A DNA stretch of 64,000 bases from a virus. Shown here one piece after another: positions 21,267 to 26,379 of this stretch. The position numbers and the translations under genes were made by a program. Where the stretch lies: positions 62,001 to 126,000 of the IMG/VR virus record IMGVR_UViG_3300003323_000567. The stretch is one strand, 5' to 3'. The notes beneath the pieces were generated by a model. It ran no database searches, was not told where the DNA came from, and was given only the letters and a program-made list of their open reading frames with translations. Position 1 is the first letter of the stretch; the number at the start of each line of letters is the position of its first letter.

Positions 21267-21328
21267 CTCAATGAATAGAGCCTCTGCCTTCTAAGCAGAT
21301 TATCAAGGTTTGATTCCTTGTAACTCCT
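21257..21328 (+). tRNA. tRNA-Arg(TCT)
   Basis: Acceptor GGAGTTA/TAACTCC, anticodon loop CTTCTAA, T-arm CAAGG-TTTGATT-CCTTG. Confidence 0.9.
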
Positions 21329-21417
21329 CAGGTCTGTTTCCAGCTTCAGCGTGGAGTACAAAAGTTGGGGTTTTCAACTGCAGTGTATTACTTTCCATAA
21401 AGTGATCTCCTGCAGCC
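21329..21417 (+). other. spacer with hairpin
   Basis: Contains AGTTG-gggttt-CAACT (about 21363-21379). No gene; possibly a processing element between tRNA-Arg and tRNA-Asn. Confidence 0.3.
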
Positions 21418-21491
21418 AGGACAGTTAGCTCAGAGGAAGAGCAAAGAGCTGTTAACTCTTAGGCCGGGATTTCGAAATTCCCACTGTCCTC
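21418..21491 (+). tRNA. tRNA-Asn(GTT)
   Basis: Acceptor AGGACAG/CTGTCCT, anticodon loop CTGTTAA, T-arm with TTCGAAA-type loop. The next gene's ATG follows immediately. Confidence 0.88.
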
Positions 21492-21779
21492 ATGAAAGAA
21501 TATCTGTTGAGTATAGGTTTTGAACAGAAGTTACCTTGGCAGTTTCACACTGATTCTTACATGGTAACTGAACTTGAAGAAGATTCCAACTCCATACCCC
21601 TCTGGAGCATCACAAATAAGAGGTATGATGAAAAAGTTTTCAGAGGAAGAATAAGGAGTGTTGAAGAGTTTAAGCAGATCTTTATGCTTGTGAAAGAGGA
21701 TTATGACTTGACACAGGATGAAATAAGTTGGGCAACAGCTATAAGAGGTAATGAAGAATTAAATAAGATTGCGGGGTAG
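21492..21779 (+). CDS. hypothetical protein, 95 aa
   Basis: ATG immediately after tRNA-Asn; starts MKEYLLSIGFEQKLPWQFHT. Acidic, alpha/beta, ending with a helix ('EISWATAIRGNEELNKIAG'). The stop codon TAG lies inside the acceptor/D region of tRNA-Met, a 10-nt overlap. No family recognised. Confidence 0.75.
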   Translation: MKEYLLSIGFEQKLPWQFHTDSYMVTELEEDSNSIPLWSITNKRYDEKVFRGRIRSVEEFKQIFMLVKEDYDLTQDEISWATAIRGNEELNKIAG

Positions 21780-21843
21780 ACTGGAGAGGTGCCAGCTCAG
21801 TCTCATAAGCTGAATGACATGGGTTCGATTCCCATCCCCGCAA
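21770..21843 (+). tRNA. tRNA-Met(CAT)
   Basis: Acceptor TGCGGGG/CCCCGCA, anticodon loop CTCATAA, T-arm ATGGG-TTCGATT-CCCAT. A second CAT tRNA at 22480 means one may be an initiator or a tRNA-Ile2; I cannot tell which. Confidence 0.88.
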
Positions 21844-21846
21844 CTA

Positions 21847-21909
21847 ATCAGGTCTCCCACCCTGGTCCAGAGGGAGAGCAATGGGGCACTTGGGGACTGC
21901 CTACCTGAT
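21847..21909 (+). ncRNA. 63-nt tRNA-like element without T-arm
   Basis: A 7-bp closing stem ATCAGGT/ACCTGAT encloses a CTCCC...GGGAG arm and a GCA...TGC arm. No TTCGA T-loop. It fills the space exactly between tRNA-Met and tRNA-Gly. Confidence 0.4.
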
Positions 21910-21911
21910 AT

Positions 21912-21982
21912 GCATCACAAGCATTGTGACGATGCTCCATCCTTCCAAGTTGGAGAGCAGGGTTTGATTCCCTGGTGGTGCT
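21912..21982 (+). tRNA. tRNA-Gly(TCC)
   Basis: Acceptor GCATCAC/GTGGTGC, anticodon stem CCATC/GTTGG (one T-T mismatch) with loop CTTCCAA, T-arm CAGGG-TTTGATT-CCCTG. Confidence 0.85.
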
Positions 21983-21983
21983 C

Positions 21984-22211
21984 ATGGATAAGAATGAAGT
22001 AAAGAAGAGATTATATAAGGAAAACCCAGGTGCAATCTTACTGGAGGTAAGAGCAGATGGTATGTTATACCAAGCTCTCTTTAAAGGGGATGATGGGTTA
22101 CCTGATATAAACCAAAAAGTAAAATTCCTTGTTCCCTTAGGGGAAATAGGAGAAGTAGTATGGAATAGGATAATGGATGCTAAATTATTAATAAGATGGT
22201 TACAAGATTAA
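21984..22211 (+). CDS. hypothetical protein, 75 aa
   Basis: Start at the ATG at 21984 (MDKNEVKKRLYKENPGAILL); an in-frame GTG further upstream lies in tRNA-Gly. Alpha/beta with 'VRADGMLYQALFKGDDGLP' and 'KVKFLVPLGEIGEVVWNRI'. The CCCTTAGGG palindrome occurs in it (22134). Not recognised. Confidence 0.75.
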   Translation: MDKNEVKKRLYKENPGAILLEVRADGMLYQALFKGDDGLPDINQKVKFLVPLGEIGEVVWNRIMDAKLLIRWLQD

Positions 22212-22229
22212 AAGAAGGTGAGGAGCTAT

Positions 22230-22302
22230 GCTCCCATCGTCTAATCGGTTAGGACGTTACTCTTTCAAGGTAAAAACGAGGGATCATAACCCTCTGGGAG
22301 TA
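22230..22302 (+). tRNA. tRNA-Glu(TTC)
   Basis: Acceptor GCTCCCA/TGGGAGT, anticodon stem TTACT/GGTAA with loop CTTTCAA. The T-arm GAGGG-ATCATAA-CCCTC has an unusual loop in place of TTCGAAA. Confidence 0.85.
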
Positions 22303-22322
22303 CAACATATTTAAGCTACATT

Positions 22323-22387
22323 GCGGACAAATGCTCTTAACTGAGCTGAGACCTGATAGGTTTCATACAGCAATTTGTCTGTCCGCC
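22323..22387 (+). tRNA. degenerate tRNA-Ile(GAT)-like gene lacking a normal T-arm
   Basis: Perfect acceptor GCGGACA/TGTCCGC, D-arm GCTC...GAGC, anticodon stem GAGAC/GTTTC with loop CTGATAG. In place of the T-arm is only a short ACA...TGT pairing; total 65 nt. An intact Ile(GAT) gene is at 22637. Confidence 0.5.
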
Positions 22388-22399
22388 ATGTGGCTAGTT

Positions 22400-22471
22400 C
22401 GAGGGTGTGGTGTAATGGTTGCATAACATCTTGTCACGGTGCAGGTTGGGGTTCGAGCCCCCCACTCTCGA
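22400..22471 (+). tRNA. tRNA-Asp(GTC)
   Basis: Acceptor CGAGGGT/ACTCTCG, anticodon loop TTGTCAC, T-arm with GGTTCGAGCC. Confidence 0.88.
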
Positions 22472-22479
22472 CTTAAATC

Positions 22480-22550
22480 GGCTCATAGTTTAAGAGGTCA
22501 AAACTCCCGACTCATAATCGGATGTTCCCAGATCATGGCTGGGTGAGCCA
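22480..22550 (+). tRNA. tRNA-Met(CAT), second copy (or Ile2)
   Basis: Acceptor GGCTCAT/GTGAGCC, anticodon stem CCCGA/TCGGA with loop CTCATAA. T-loop ATCATGG is atypical, like that of tRNA-Glu. Followed by AACCA. Confidence 0.8.
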
Positions 22551-22597
22551 ACCAATCTTGAGGGTGCATGTCCCTCAGGGACAACTAGAGGATAAAG

Positions 22598-22632
22598 TGG
22601 GGGAGGGTAAGAACCCCCTCTCCCCCTTTATC
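22598..22632 (+). terminator. factor-independent terminator
   Basis: GGGGGAGGG-taagaa-CCCCCTCTCCCCC followed by TTTA. It divides the tRNA cluster after tRNA-Met. Confidence 0.75.
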
Positions 22633-22636
22633 AAAT

Positions 22637-22708
22637 TGCCTGGTAACTCAGTGGTAGAGTGCCTCTCTGATACGGAGTGAGTGGATAGTTCGATTCTATC
22701 TCAGGCAA
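22637..22708 (+). tRNA. tRNA-Ile(GAT)
   Basis: Acceptor TGCCTGG/TCAGGCA, anticodon loop CTGATAC, T-arm GATAG-TTCGATT-CTATC. Confidence 0.9.
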
Positions 22709-22712
22709 CAGT

Positions 22713-22766
22713 AGGGACAGCTAAGTAACTGGAAGGGATGAAAGTTAGCCTTCGGGTTCTGTCCAA
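22713..22766 (+). ncRNA. compact structured element with UUCG hairpin
   Basis: GGACAG/CTGTCC closes a structure holding a CTAA...TTAG arm and a CC-TTCG-GG hairpin. It fills the spacer between tRNA-Ile and tRNA-Ala and lacks a T-arm. Confidence 0.4.
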
Positions 22767-22772
22767 ACACCA

Positions 22773-22846
22773 GGGGTTACATGTACCAAGGTTGGCGAGG
22801 GATCCTTGCAAGATCTCTGAGAAGAGTTCGATTCTCTTTAGCTCCA
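22773..22846 (+). tRNA. tRNA-Ala(TGC)
   Basis: Acceptor GGGGTTA/TAGCTCC, anticodon stem GGATC/GATCT with loop CTTGCAA, T-arm AAGAG-TTCGATT-CTCTT. Confidence 0.85.
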
Positions 22847-22854
22847 CAGATTTA

Positions 22855-22886
22855 TTTGGAAATCTCAAAAAGACTTCCTACATTTG
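22855..22886 (+). promoter_or_regulatory. Bacteroidetes-type promoter P3
   Basis: TTTG (22855), 20 nt, TACATTTG (22879-22886). Nearly duplicates P4 at 23519, including flanks and the start of the following micro-ORF. Confidence 0.85.
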
Positions 22887-22893
22887 CAACATC

Positions 22894-22962
22894 ATGACAA
22901 AAGTATTATCATATTCCAGTCTATATCTCTTGATCAAAGATCGAGCTGGGATGGTTATATAG
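22894..22962 (+). CDS. leaderless micro-ORF, 22 aa
   Basis: ATG lies 7 nt after the -7 box, so it is at or within a few bases of the predicted transcript start. Reads MTKVLSYSSLYLLIKDRAGM, VI, TAG. Its first codons match those of the micro-ORF at 23555 (M-x-K-V). A terminator follows at 22986. Confidence 0.4.
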   Translation: MTKVLSYSSLYLLIKDRAGMVI

Positions 22963-22985
22963 TTTTTTTTGAAACCGTGGAGGTG

Positions 22986-23013
22986 CCCCAGCTTTTCTAG
23001 GCTGGGGTTTTTT
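22986..23013 (+). terminator. factor-independent terminator
   Basis: CCCCAGC-ttttctag-GCTGGGG followed by TTTTTT. It ends a transcript of only about 120 nt from P3, or attenuates transcription into tRNA-Leu. Confidence 0.9.
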
Positions 23014-23021
23014 GTTTTTAT

Positions 23022-23094
23022 ACCTTGGTAGCCCAACGGAAGAGGCAGTAGTCTTAGGAACTACACAGTGTGGGTTCGAATCCCACCCTCGGTA
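23022..23094 (+). tRNA. tRNA-Leu(TAG)
   Basis: Anticodon stem GTAGT/ACTAC with loop CTTAGGA, T-arm GTGGG-TTCGAAT-CCCAC. The acceptor ACCTTGG/CCTCGGT has two mismatches in the middle, and the variable loop is short for a tRNA-Leu. Anticodon TAG reads CTA; it is not an amber suppressor. Confidence 0.8.
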
Positions 23095-23179
23095 CATGTT
23101 TATAATTTGTTTTGGAGAGTGTATGTGGCTAGTAGAGTTCAATGGACTGACTACTAATTGGTTATGCAGATTGGTATAA
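23095..23179 (+). other. spacer with nested hairpin
   Basis: AGTAG-AGTTC-aatg-GACTga-CTACT forms a nested hairpin at about 23130-23156. No gene seen. Confidence 0.35.
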
Positions 23180-23254
23180 GTCCCTGTGATGTAATTAGGT
23201 AACCATACCAGACTTAAAATCTGGGTTTTGTAGGTTCAAGTCCTACCAGGGATA
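23180..23254 (+). tRNA. tRNA-Leu(TAA)
   Basis: Acceptor GTCCCTG/CAGGGAT, anticodon stem CCAGA/TCTGG with loop CTTAAAA, T-arm GTAGG-TTCAAGT-CCTAC. Confidence 0.85.
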
Positions 23255-23259
23255 CATAA

Positions 23260-23345
23260 GGAAGGTAGCACGGGATGCTCTGTAACTAGTCTTGAAAACT
23301 AGGCCAACGTGAAGAGCGTTGATGGTTGGACTCCATTACCTTCCT
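23260..23345 (+). tRNA. tRNA-Ser(TGA)
   Basis: Class II tRNA: acceptor GGAAGGT/ACCTTCC, anticodon stem CTAGT/ACTAG with loop CTTGAAA, long variable arm CAACG...CGTTG. Confidence 0.88.
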
Positions 23346-23352
23346 CATATAA

Positions 23353-23436
23353 GGAGAGCAAACCTAAGAAGCCTTAGGAGCAGACTGCTAATCTGACTGT
23401 CCCTTAGGGGATGTGGATCGAGACCACTACTCTCCT
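23353..23436 (+). tRNA. tRNA-Ser(GCT) with palindrome as variable arm
   Basis: Acceptor GGAGAGC/ACTCTCC (last pair mismatched), anticodon AGACT/TGACT-type stem with loop containing GCT, T-arm GTGG-ATCGAGA-CCAC. The long variable arm is GTCCCTTAGGGGAT, i.e. one CCCYNRGGG palindrome (23401). Confidence 0.82.
23401..23409. repeat. example of the dispersed palindrome CCCYNRGGG (47 perfect copies)
   Basis: Perfect copies by eye start at: 1751, 1834, 2090, 3720, 4290, 5154, 7894, 8450, 10290, 11029, 12990, 14097, 15765, 16631, 17147, 17606, 18022, 19344, 20499, 22134, 22572, 23401, 25347, 25915, 27817, 29395, 31836, 37519, 38842, 40230, 41066, 42782, 43938, 45709, 46257, 47159, 47611, 48094, 48513, 49471, 50908, 51811, 52983, 53681, 58422, 61028, 63649. 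About 20 more sites have one mismatch. Flanks are often T/A (TTCCC...GGGAA). Present in coding and non-coding DNA on both arms. Confidence 0.9.
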
Positions 23437-23441
23437 CATAT

Positions 23442-23512
23442 TGAGTGGATGCCAGGGCAGCAGGCAATGTCTGTAAAACATAGGCACTAGGGTTCGAGTC
23501 CCTACCACTCAA
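23442..23512 (+). tRNA. tRNA-Tyr(GTA)
   Basis: Acceptor TGAGTGG/CCACTCA, anticodon loop CTGTAAA, T-arm TAGGG-TTCGAGT-CCCTA. Short variable loop, unusual for a bacterial tRNA-Tyr. Confidence 0.85.
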
Positions 23513-23518
23513 CTTTTA

Positions 23519-23550
23519 TTTGGTAGTCTCAAATAACTACCATATATTTG
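23519..23550 (+). promoter_or_regulatory. Bacteroidetes-type promoter P4
   Basis: TTTG (23519), 20 nt, TATATTTG (23543-23550). Sequence around it duplicates P3. Confidence 0.85.
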
Positions 23551-23554
23551 CATC

Positions 23555-23635
23555 ATGAATAAAGTATTTCGTCATACGTGGTTTACCTGTCAGCCTACTC
23601 AACCAGTGGGAAGGGGTGATGTCATGTATGATTAG
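23555..23635 (+). CDS. leaderless micro-ORF, 26 aa
   Basis: ATG 5 nt after the -7 box. Reads MNKVFRHTWFTCQPTQPVGR then GDVMYD, TAG. Its start (ATCATGA-AAAGTATT) parallels the micro-ORF at 22894. A terminator follows at 23657. Confidence 0.4.
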   Translation: MNKVFRHTWFTCQPTQPVGRGDVMYD

Positions 23636-23656
23636 AATATAAAGTTCTTGCATGCC

Positions 23657-23687
23657 AACCCCCTTTCTAACCAGATTGGGGGTTTTT
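23657..23687 (+). terminator. factor-independent terminator
   Basis: AACCCCC...GGGGGTT followed by TTTCTTTTT. Second member of the duplicated promoter/micro-ORF/terminator module. Confidence 0.85.
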
Positions 23688-23695
23688 CTTTTTAT

Positions 23696-23767
23696 CTAGT
23701 TGTAGCCTAGAGGCCAGGCACTTGCTTTGGGAGCAAGATGACGCTAGTTCGATCCTAGCCAGCTAGA
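23696..23767 (+). tRNA. tRNA-Pro(TGG)
   Basis: Acceptor CTAGTTG/CAGCTAG, anticodon stem CTTGC/GCAAG with loop TTTGGGA, T-arm GCTAG-TTCGATC-CTAGC. Confidence 0.9.
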
Positions 23768-23772
23768 CATAC

Positions 23773-23846
23773 TCCAGATATGCTTTGATGGTGAAGCGCC
23801 TGTCTTGTAAACAGGAATAGAGAGTGTTCGAGTCACTCATCTGGAT
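23773..23846 (+). tRNA. tRNA-Thr(TGT)
   Basis: Acceptor TCCAGAT/ATCTGGA, anticodon stem CCTGT/ACAGG with loop CTTGTAA, T-arm GAGTG-TTCGAGT-CACTC. Normal counterpart of the interrupted tRNA at 10045. Confidence 0.9.
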
Positions 23847-23851
23847 CATTT

Positions 23852-23924
23852 GGTGCTCAAGCAATTGTGGTCAATGCACCTGTCTGAAGAGCAGGCAAAC
23901 TCAGTTCGATCCTGAGGGGTACCA
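23852..23924 (+). tRNA. tRNA-Phe(GAA)
   Basis: Acceptor GGTGCTC/GGGTACC, anticodon stem CCTGT/GCAGG with loop CTGAAGA, T-arm CTCAG-TTCGATC-CTGAG. Confidence 0.9.
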
Positions 23925-23931
23925 CTTATAA

Positions 23932-24003
23932 TGCCCTTTAGCACAATGGTAGTGCGTGAGTCTTTGGTCCTCATTATGTAAGGTTCGATTCCTACAGGGG
24001 CAT
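23932..24003 (+). tRNA. tRNA-Gln(TTG)
   Basis: Acceptor TGCCCTT/AGGGGCA, anticodon loop CTTTGGT, T-loop TTCGATT. Confidence 0.87.
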
Positions 24004-24005
24004 CT

Positions 24006-24075
24006 GTGGAGATACCAATTCGGTGAATGGGCTTGGCTGTGAACCAGGTAAGGCAGTTCGACTCTGCACTCCACC
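24006..24075 (+). tRNA. tRNA-His(GTG)
   Basis: Acceptor GTGGAG/CTCCAC, anticodon stem CTTGG/CCAGG with loop CTGTGAA, T-arm GCAG-TTCGACT-CTGC. Confidence 0.87.
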
Positions 24076-24078
24076 CCA

Positions 24079-24149
24079 CTACCCTTCGTTCAAAGGAAGG
24101 ACTTGAAGCTACGAACTTCAGGATATAGGTTCGAATCCTATAGGGTAGT
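24079..24149 (+). tRNA. tRNA-Arg(ACG)
   Basis: Acceptor CTACCCT/AGGGTAG, anticodon stem TGAAG/CTTCA with loop CTACGAA, T-arm ATAGG-TTCGAAT-CCTAT. ACG needs A34-to-I editing by host TadA to read CGN codons fully. Confidence 0.87.
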
Positions 24150-24154
24150 CATAC

Positions 24155-24223
24155 ATCTCTCAGGCCATGGGGGCCAAACAGTCTCCAAAACTGCAGGATA
24201 AGGTTCGATTCCTTAGAGGGGTG
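24155..24223 (+). tRNA. tRNA-Trp(CCA)
   Basis: Acceptor ATCTCTC/GAGGGGT with discriminator G, anticodon stem ACAGT/ACTGC-type with loop CTCCAAA, T-arm TAAGG-TTCGATT-CCTTA. Confidence 0.88.
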
Positions 24224-24230
24224 CCGATAA

Positions 24231-24301
24231 GGCCAATTCGCCAAGTGGCAAGGCCGAGGCTTGCAAACCCTCTATCACCTGTTCGATTCAGGTATTGGCC
24301 T
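24231..24301 (+). tRNA. tRNA-Cys(GCA)
   Basis: Acceptor GGCCAAT/ATTGGCC, D-arm GCC...GGC, loop TTGCAAA with a C-C mismatch closing the anticodon stem, T-arm ACCTG-TTCGATT-CAGGT. A TGC (Ala) reading is possible if the stem is shifted, but the D-arm is Cys-like. Confidence 0.78.
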
Positions 24302-24306
24302 CCAGG

Positions 24307-24332
24307 ATCCTCTCTAATGAGAGGATTTTTGC
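24307..24332 (+). terminator. factor-independent terminator ending the tRNA cluster
   Basis: ATCCTCTC-TAAT-GAGAGGAT followed by TTTTGCTTTTT. Confidence 0.9.
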
Positions 24333-24360
24333 TTTTTATGGCATTAAGTCCCAGATACTT

Positions 24361-24392
24361 ACATATTACTTCAAAAAAGGTCGTTAACTTTG
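24361..24392 (+). promoter_or_regulatory. possible promoter of the structural operon
   Basis: TAACTTTG (24385-24392) matches the -7 box TAnnTTTG, 20 nt before the first structural gene. No TTTG occurs at the expected upstream position (acat is there), so it may need an activator or be a late variant. Confidence 0.45.
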
Positions 24393-24411
24393 TAAAAGAA
24401 AACCAAGCTAC

Positions 24412-24771
24412 ATGAAGGTAATTGTGCAGAAAATACGGAGAGAGGTAGCTTCTGACGTGGAAAAGGCAATAAGGTATTATTCTGTACTCCTTGCTCTGAA
24501 TCAAGTTAAGCTTCCACAGAAGCAGCTATATCTATTGGCATTCACTGCAGCCCGAGGGAGTATAACATCTCCTGCTGCAAGAAAGGAATTTGTAGAGATG
24601 TTTGATAGTTCCCTGGCATCTTTGGAGAACATGAAGCAAGAACTTGTTAAGTCTGGTTTTCTGGTCCAAACTGACATGAAGTATAGAGTTAATCCAAGCA
24701 TTGCTCTGGATTTCTCAAAGGATATACAATTACAGATAAACCTAAAGGGAAGTGAAAAAGACCCAAGATAG
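24412..24771 (+). CDS. hypothetical protein, 119 aa (small terminase candidate)
   Basis: Helical N-terminal two thirds with Lys/Arg-rich helices ('KIRREVASDVEKAIRYYSVL') and a winged-helix-like end ('ELVKSGFLVQTDMKYRVNPS'). First gene of the packaging/structural operon, eight genes upstream of the large terminase. A DNA-binding packaging role such as small terminase is possible from position only. Overlaps the next gene by 20 nt. Confidence 0.75.
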   Translation: MKVIVQKIRREVASDVEKAIRYYSVLLALNQVKLPQKQLYLLAFTAARGSITSPAARKEFVEMFDSSLASLENMKQELVKSGFLVQTDMKYRVNPSIALDFSKDIQLQINLKGSEKDPR

Positions 24772-25132
24772 TATAGCAACAGACAAGCTGAAAGCTGTAT
24801 TAGTTACAAGGACTGCTATAAAGACTCTTGTTCCAGAAGACATAGTAGAGAAAGTTATAATGTTCCAGTTCAAGGATGCAAGAGATGCAATGACAGAACA
24901 TGAGCAGGTGGAGATAACAGGCTTTGGAAAATTTATGACCTCCCCTAATAAGCTCAAAAACCAAATACACAAACTGGAAGAGACACTCAAAAGCATGGAG
25001 GCAAAGTTCAGAGATAGGCCTAATGAAATCCCGGCAAGAAGATTAGCAGTCTGGGAAAAGCTCACAGAAGCCATAGAAGTTGAACTTGCTTGCCTAAAAA
25101 CCAAAAAGGGGGGATATGAAAGTAAGCCTTAA
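24752..25132 (+). CDS. IHF/HU-like DNA-binding protein, 126 aa
   Basis: Residues ~27-62 read 'EDIVEKVIMFQFKDARDAM' and 'EQVEITGFGKFMTSPNKLKN', matching the helix plus 'VEIxGFGxF' arm of HU/IHF-type proteins. The C-terminal ~60 residues are an extra helical region. crAss-like phages carry such IHF-like proteins near the packaging genes. It probably binds and bends phage DNA; partner and role are not known. Confidence 0.75.
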   Translation: MKKTQDSIATDKLKAVLVTRTAIKTLVPEDIVEKVIMFQFKDARDAMTEHEQVEITGFGKFMTSPNKLKNQIHKLEETLKSMEAKFRDRPNEIPARRLAVWEKLTEAIEVELACLKTKKGGYESKP

Positions 25133-25436
25133 AGGAATATTGGAGGGAATATGGAACTCAGTATTCATAAAGAAAGAAATAGAAAAGATTGCCAAGGAGA
25201 GAGAGGATATCTGCAGAAATCATTGCCTCATGAACTCCGATGCTCAGAAGGAAATGAACAACTATAAAACCTTCAGACCAGATTTCCATTGCACAGTCTG
25301 TGGATGCGACTTACATCTGAAGACCAGAGCCCTCTCTCAAGAATGCCCCTTAGGGAAATGGAAGGCCCAGATGTCACAGGAGGAGGAGCTTGAAGTAATT
25401 AAAAAGCTGGAAGATGAAGATAGCAAGACTAAGTAA
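25116..25436 (+). CDS. small zinc-ribbon-like protein, 106 aa
   Basis: Cys pattern 'CRNHCLM' and 'FHCTVCGCDLHLKTRALSQECPLG' (split here as separate pieces) gives at least four Cys able to bind Zn2+. Flanks are charged helices. Overlaps its neighbours on both sides by 17-23 nt. Such small Zn proteins are common upstream of terminase in Bacteroides phages; function unknown. Confidence 0.75.
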   Translation: MKVSLKGILEGIWNSVFIKKEIEKIAKEREDICRNHCLMNSDAQKEMNNYKTFRPDFHCTVCGCDLHLKTRALSQECPLGKWKAQMSQEEELEVIKKLEDEDSKTK

Positions 25437-25602
25437 TGTTCCTATTAGAGACCTGCTGATAATCCTTACCAGACTGTCAATGCAGTATGATGCTGTAGAT
25501 GTCATAATAGACATAGAAGGAAATAAGATCATCCTAGATCCTATAGATAGAATTCAGGATGATTCACAGATTACTGACGAAAATATTTATACACTTATTT
25601 AA
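25414..25602 (+). CDS. hypothetical protein, 62 aa
   Basis: Small alpha/beta protein (MKIARLSNVPIRDLLIILTR; 'AVDVIIDIEGNKIILDPI'). Overlaps the previous gene by 23 nt. No family. Confidence 0.7.
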   Translation: MKIARLSNVPIRDLLIILTRLSMQYDAVDVIIDIEGNKIILDPIDRIQDDSQITDENIYTLI

Positions 25603-25617
25603 ACCAAAAACTACAAG

Positions 25618-25809
25618 ATGGGAGCACCAATCAATTCATTCGAGATAGTCGAGTCAATCAGGTTCTTTGCACAACTAGTTGCAACAGAAGGAATAGACGA
25701 CACTACAAAGTTCAAAGTAAACCAGTACATATCCAGATTGGTAGATGCACTAGAACCTAGTGTAGCCGACACTACAGCCAAAGCATCTGGTCTGACAATC
25801 GTAAACTAA
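25618..25809 (+). CDS. hypothetical protein, 63 aa
   Basis: Helical, soluble, acidic (MGAPINSFEIVESIRFFAQL). Part of the compact pre-terminase block. Not recognised. Confidence 0.7.
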   Translation: MGAPINSFEIVESIRFFAQLVATEGIDDTTKFKVNQYISRLVDALEPSVADTTAKASGLTIVN

Positions 25810-25814
25810 AGAGT

Positions 25815-26093
25815 ATGGGAAAGAAAGCTACGCCTTATAATCAGGCAGTGCAAATACTGCTTGACCTTAAACGGGAATATCCCACTAATACTCTGGGACA
25901 ACACATCGCCACTGCCCTTGGGGACTATGGGGATATATGGGGGTTGACAGATAAAGAATTTTTATTTGCCCTGGAGAAGTATAAAACTGAAATGGAACTA
26001 AACATTGTCTCTGACTCGGAAGTAGACAAGATAGTAAGGGACGCAGAAAACCTGGATACATTGTTCCAGGATGAGGAGGAAGATGGCTACTAA
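25815..26093 (+). CDS. hypothetical protein, 92 aa
   Basis: Helical with an acidic tail ('TLFQDEEEDGY'). The 'GQHIATALGDYGDIWGLTD' and 'EFLFALEKYKTEMEL' helices look like a small structural or packaging accessory protein. Its end contains the GGAGGA ribosome-binding site of the next gene. Confidence 0.7.
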   Translation: MGKKATPYNQAVQILLDLKREYPTNTLGQHIATALGDYGDIWGLTDKEFLFALEKYKTEMELNIVSDSEVDKIVRDAENLDTLFQDEEEDGY

Positions 26094-26379
26094 GAAACAG
26101 GAAAACAGCTATATAGGAATGGAGCTCGAGTGGCTTGACAAGAAGGCCACTGAGATCCGTGAATACTGTAATCAACCTATCCATCAGATAACTGACCGTA
26201 AAGACGGACAAAAAGTCATAGCAAAAAAAGAGGATATAATCAAGTCCATAAGAGAAACTCTAAAGGACTACATCCAGATTATAGCAGCCCTCGATACTCT
26301 AAGGGAGAAAGAAGCATCTAAGACACCTTCAGTAAGGGGTGATCAGGAACTTTCCCCTCTTGAAAAAGGTGAGATCTAA
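26083..26379 (+). CDS. hypothetical protein, 98 aa
   Basis: Start at 26083 (MATKKQENSYIGMELEWLDK), preceded by a real Shine-Dalgarno-like GAGGAGGAAG, in preference to the ATG four codons upstream. Two helical segments. Stop overlaps the terminase ATG (TAATG). Small terminase candidate by position, but it shows no helix-turn-helix I can identify. Confidence 0.7.
   Translation: MATKKQENSYIGMELEWLDKKATEIREYCNQPIHQITDRKDGQKVIAKKEDIIKSIRETLKDYIQIIAALDTLREKEASKTPSVRGDQELSPLEKGEI

Noticed and set aside
23022-23094. Amber suppressor tRNA
   Set aside because: The anticodon is TAG (5'-3'), which reads CTA (Leu), not the codon TAG. A suppressor would need anticodon CTA.
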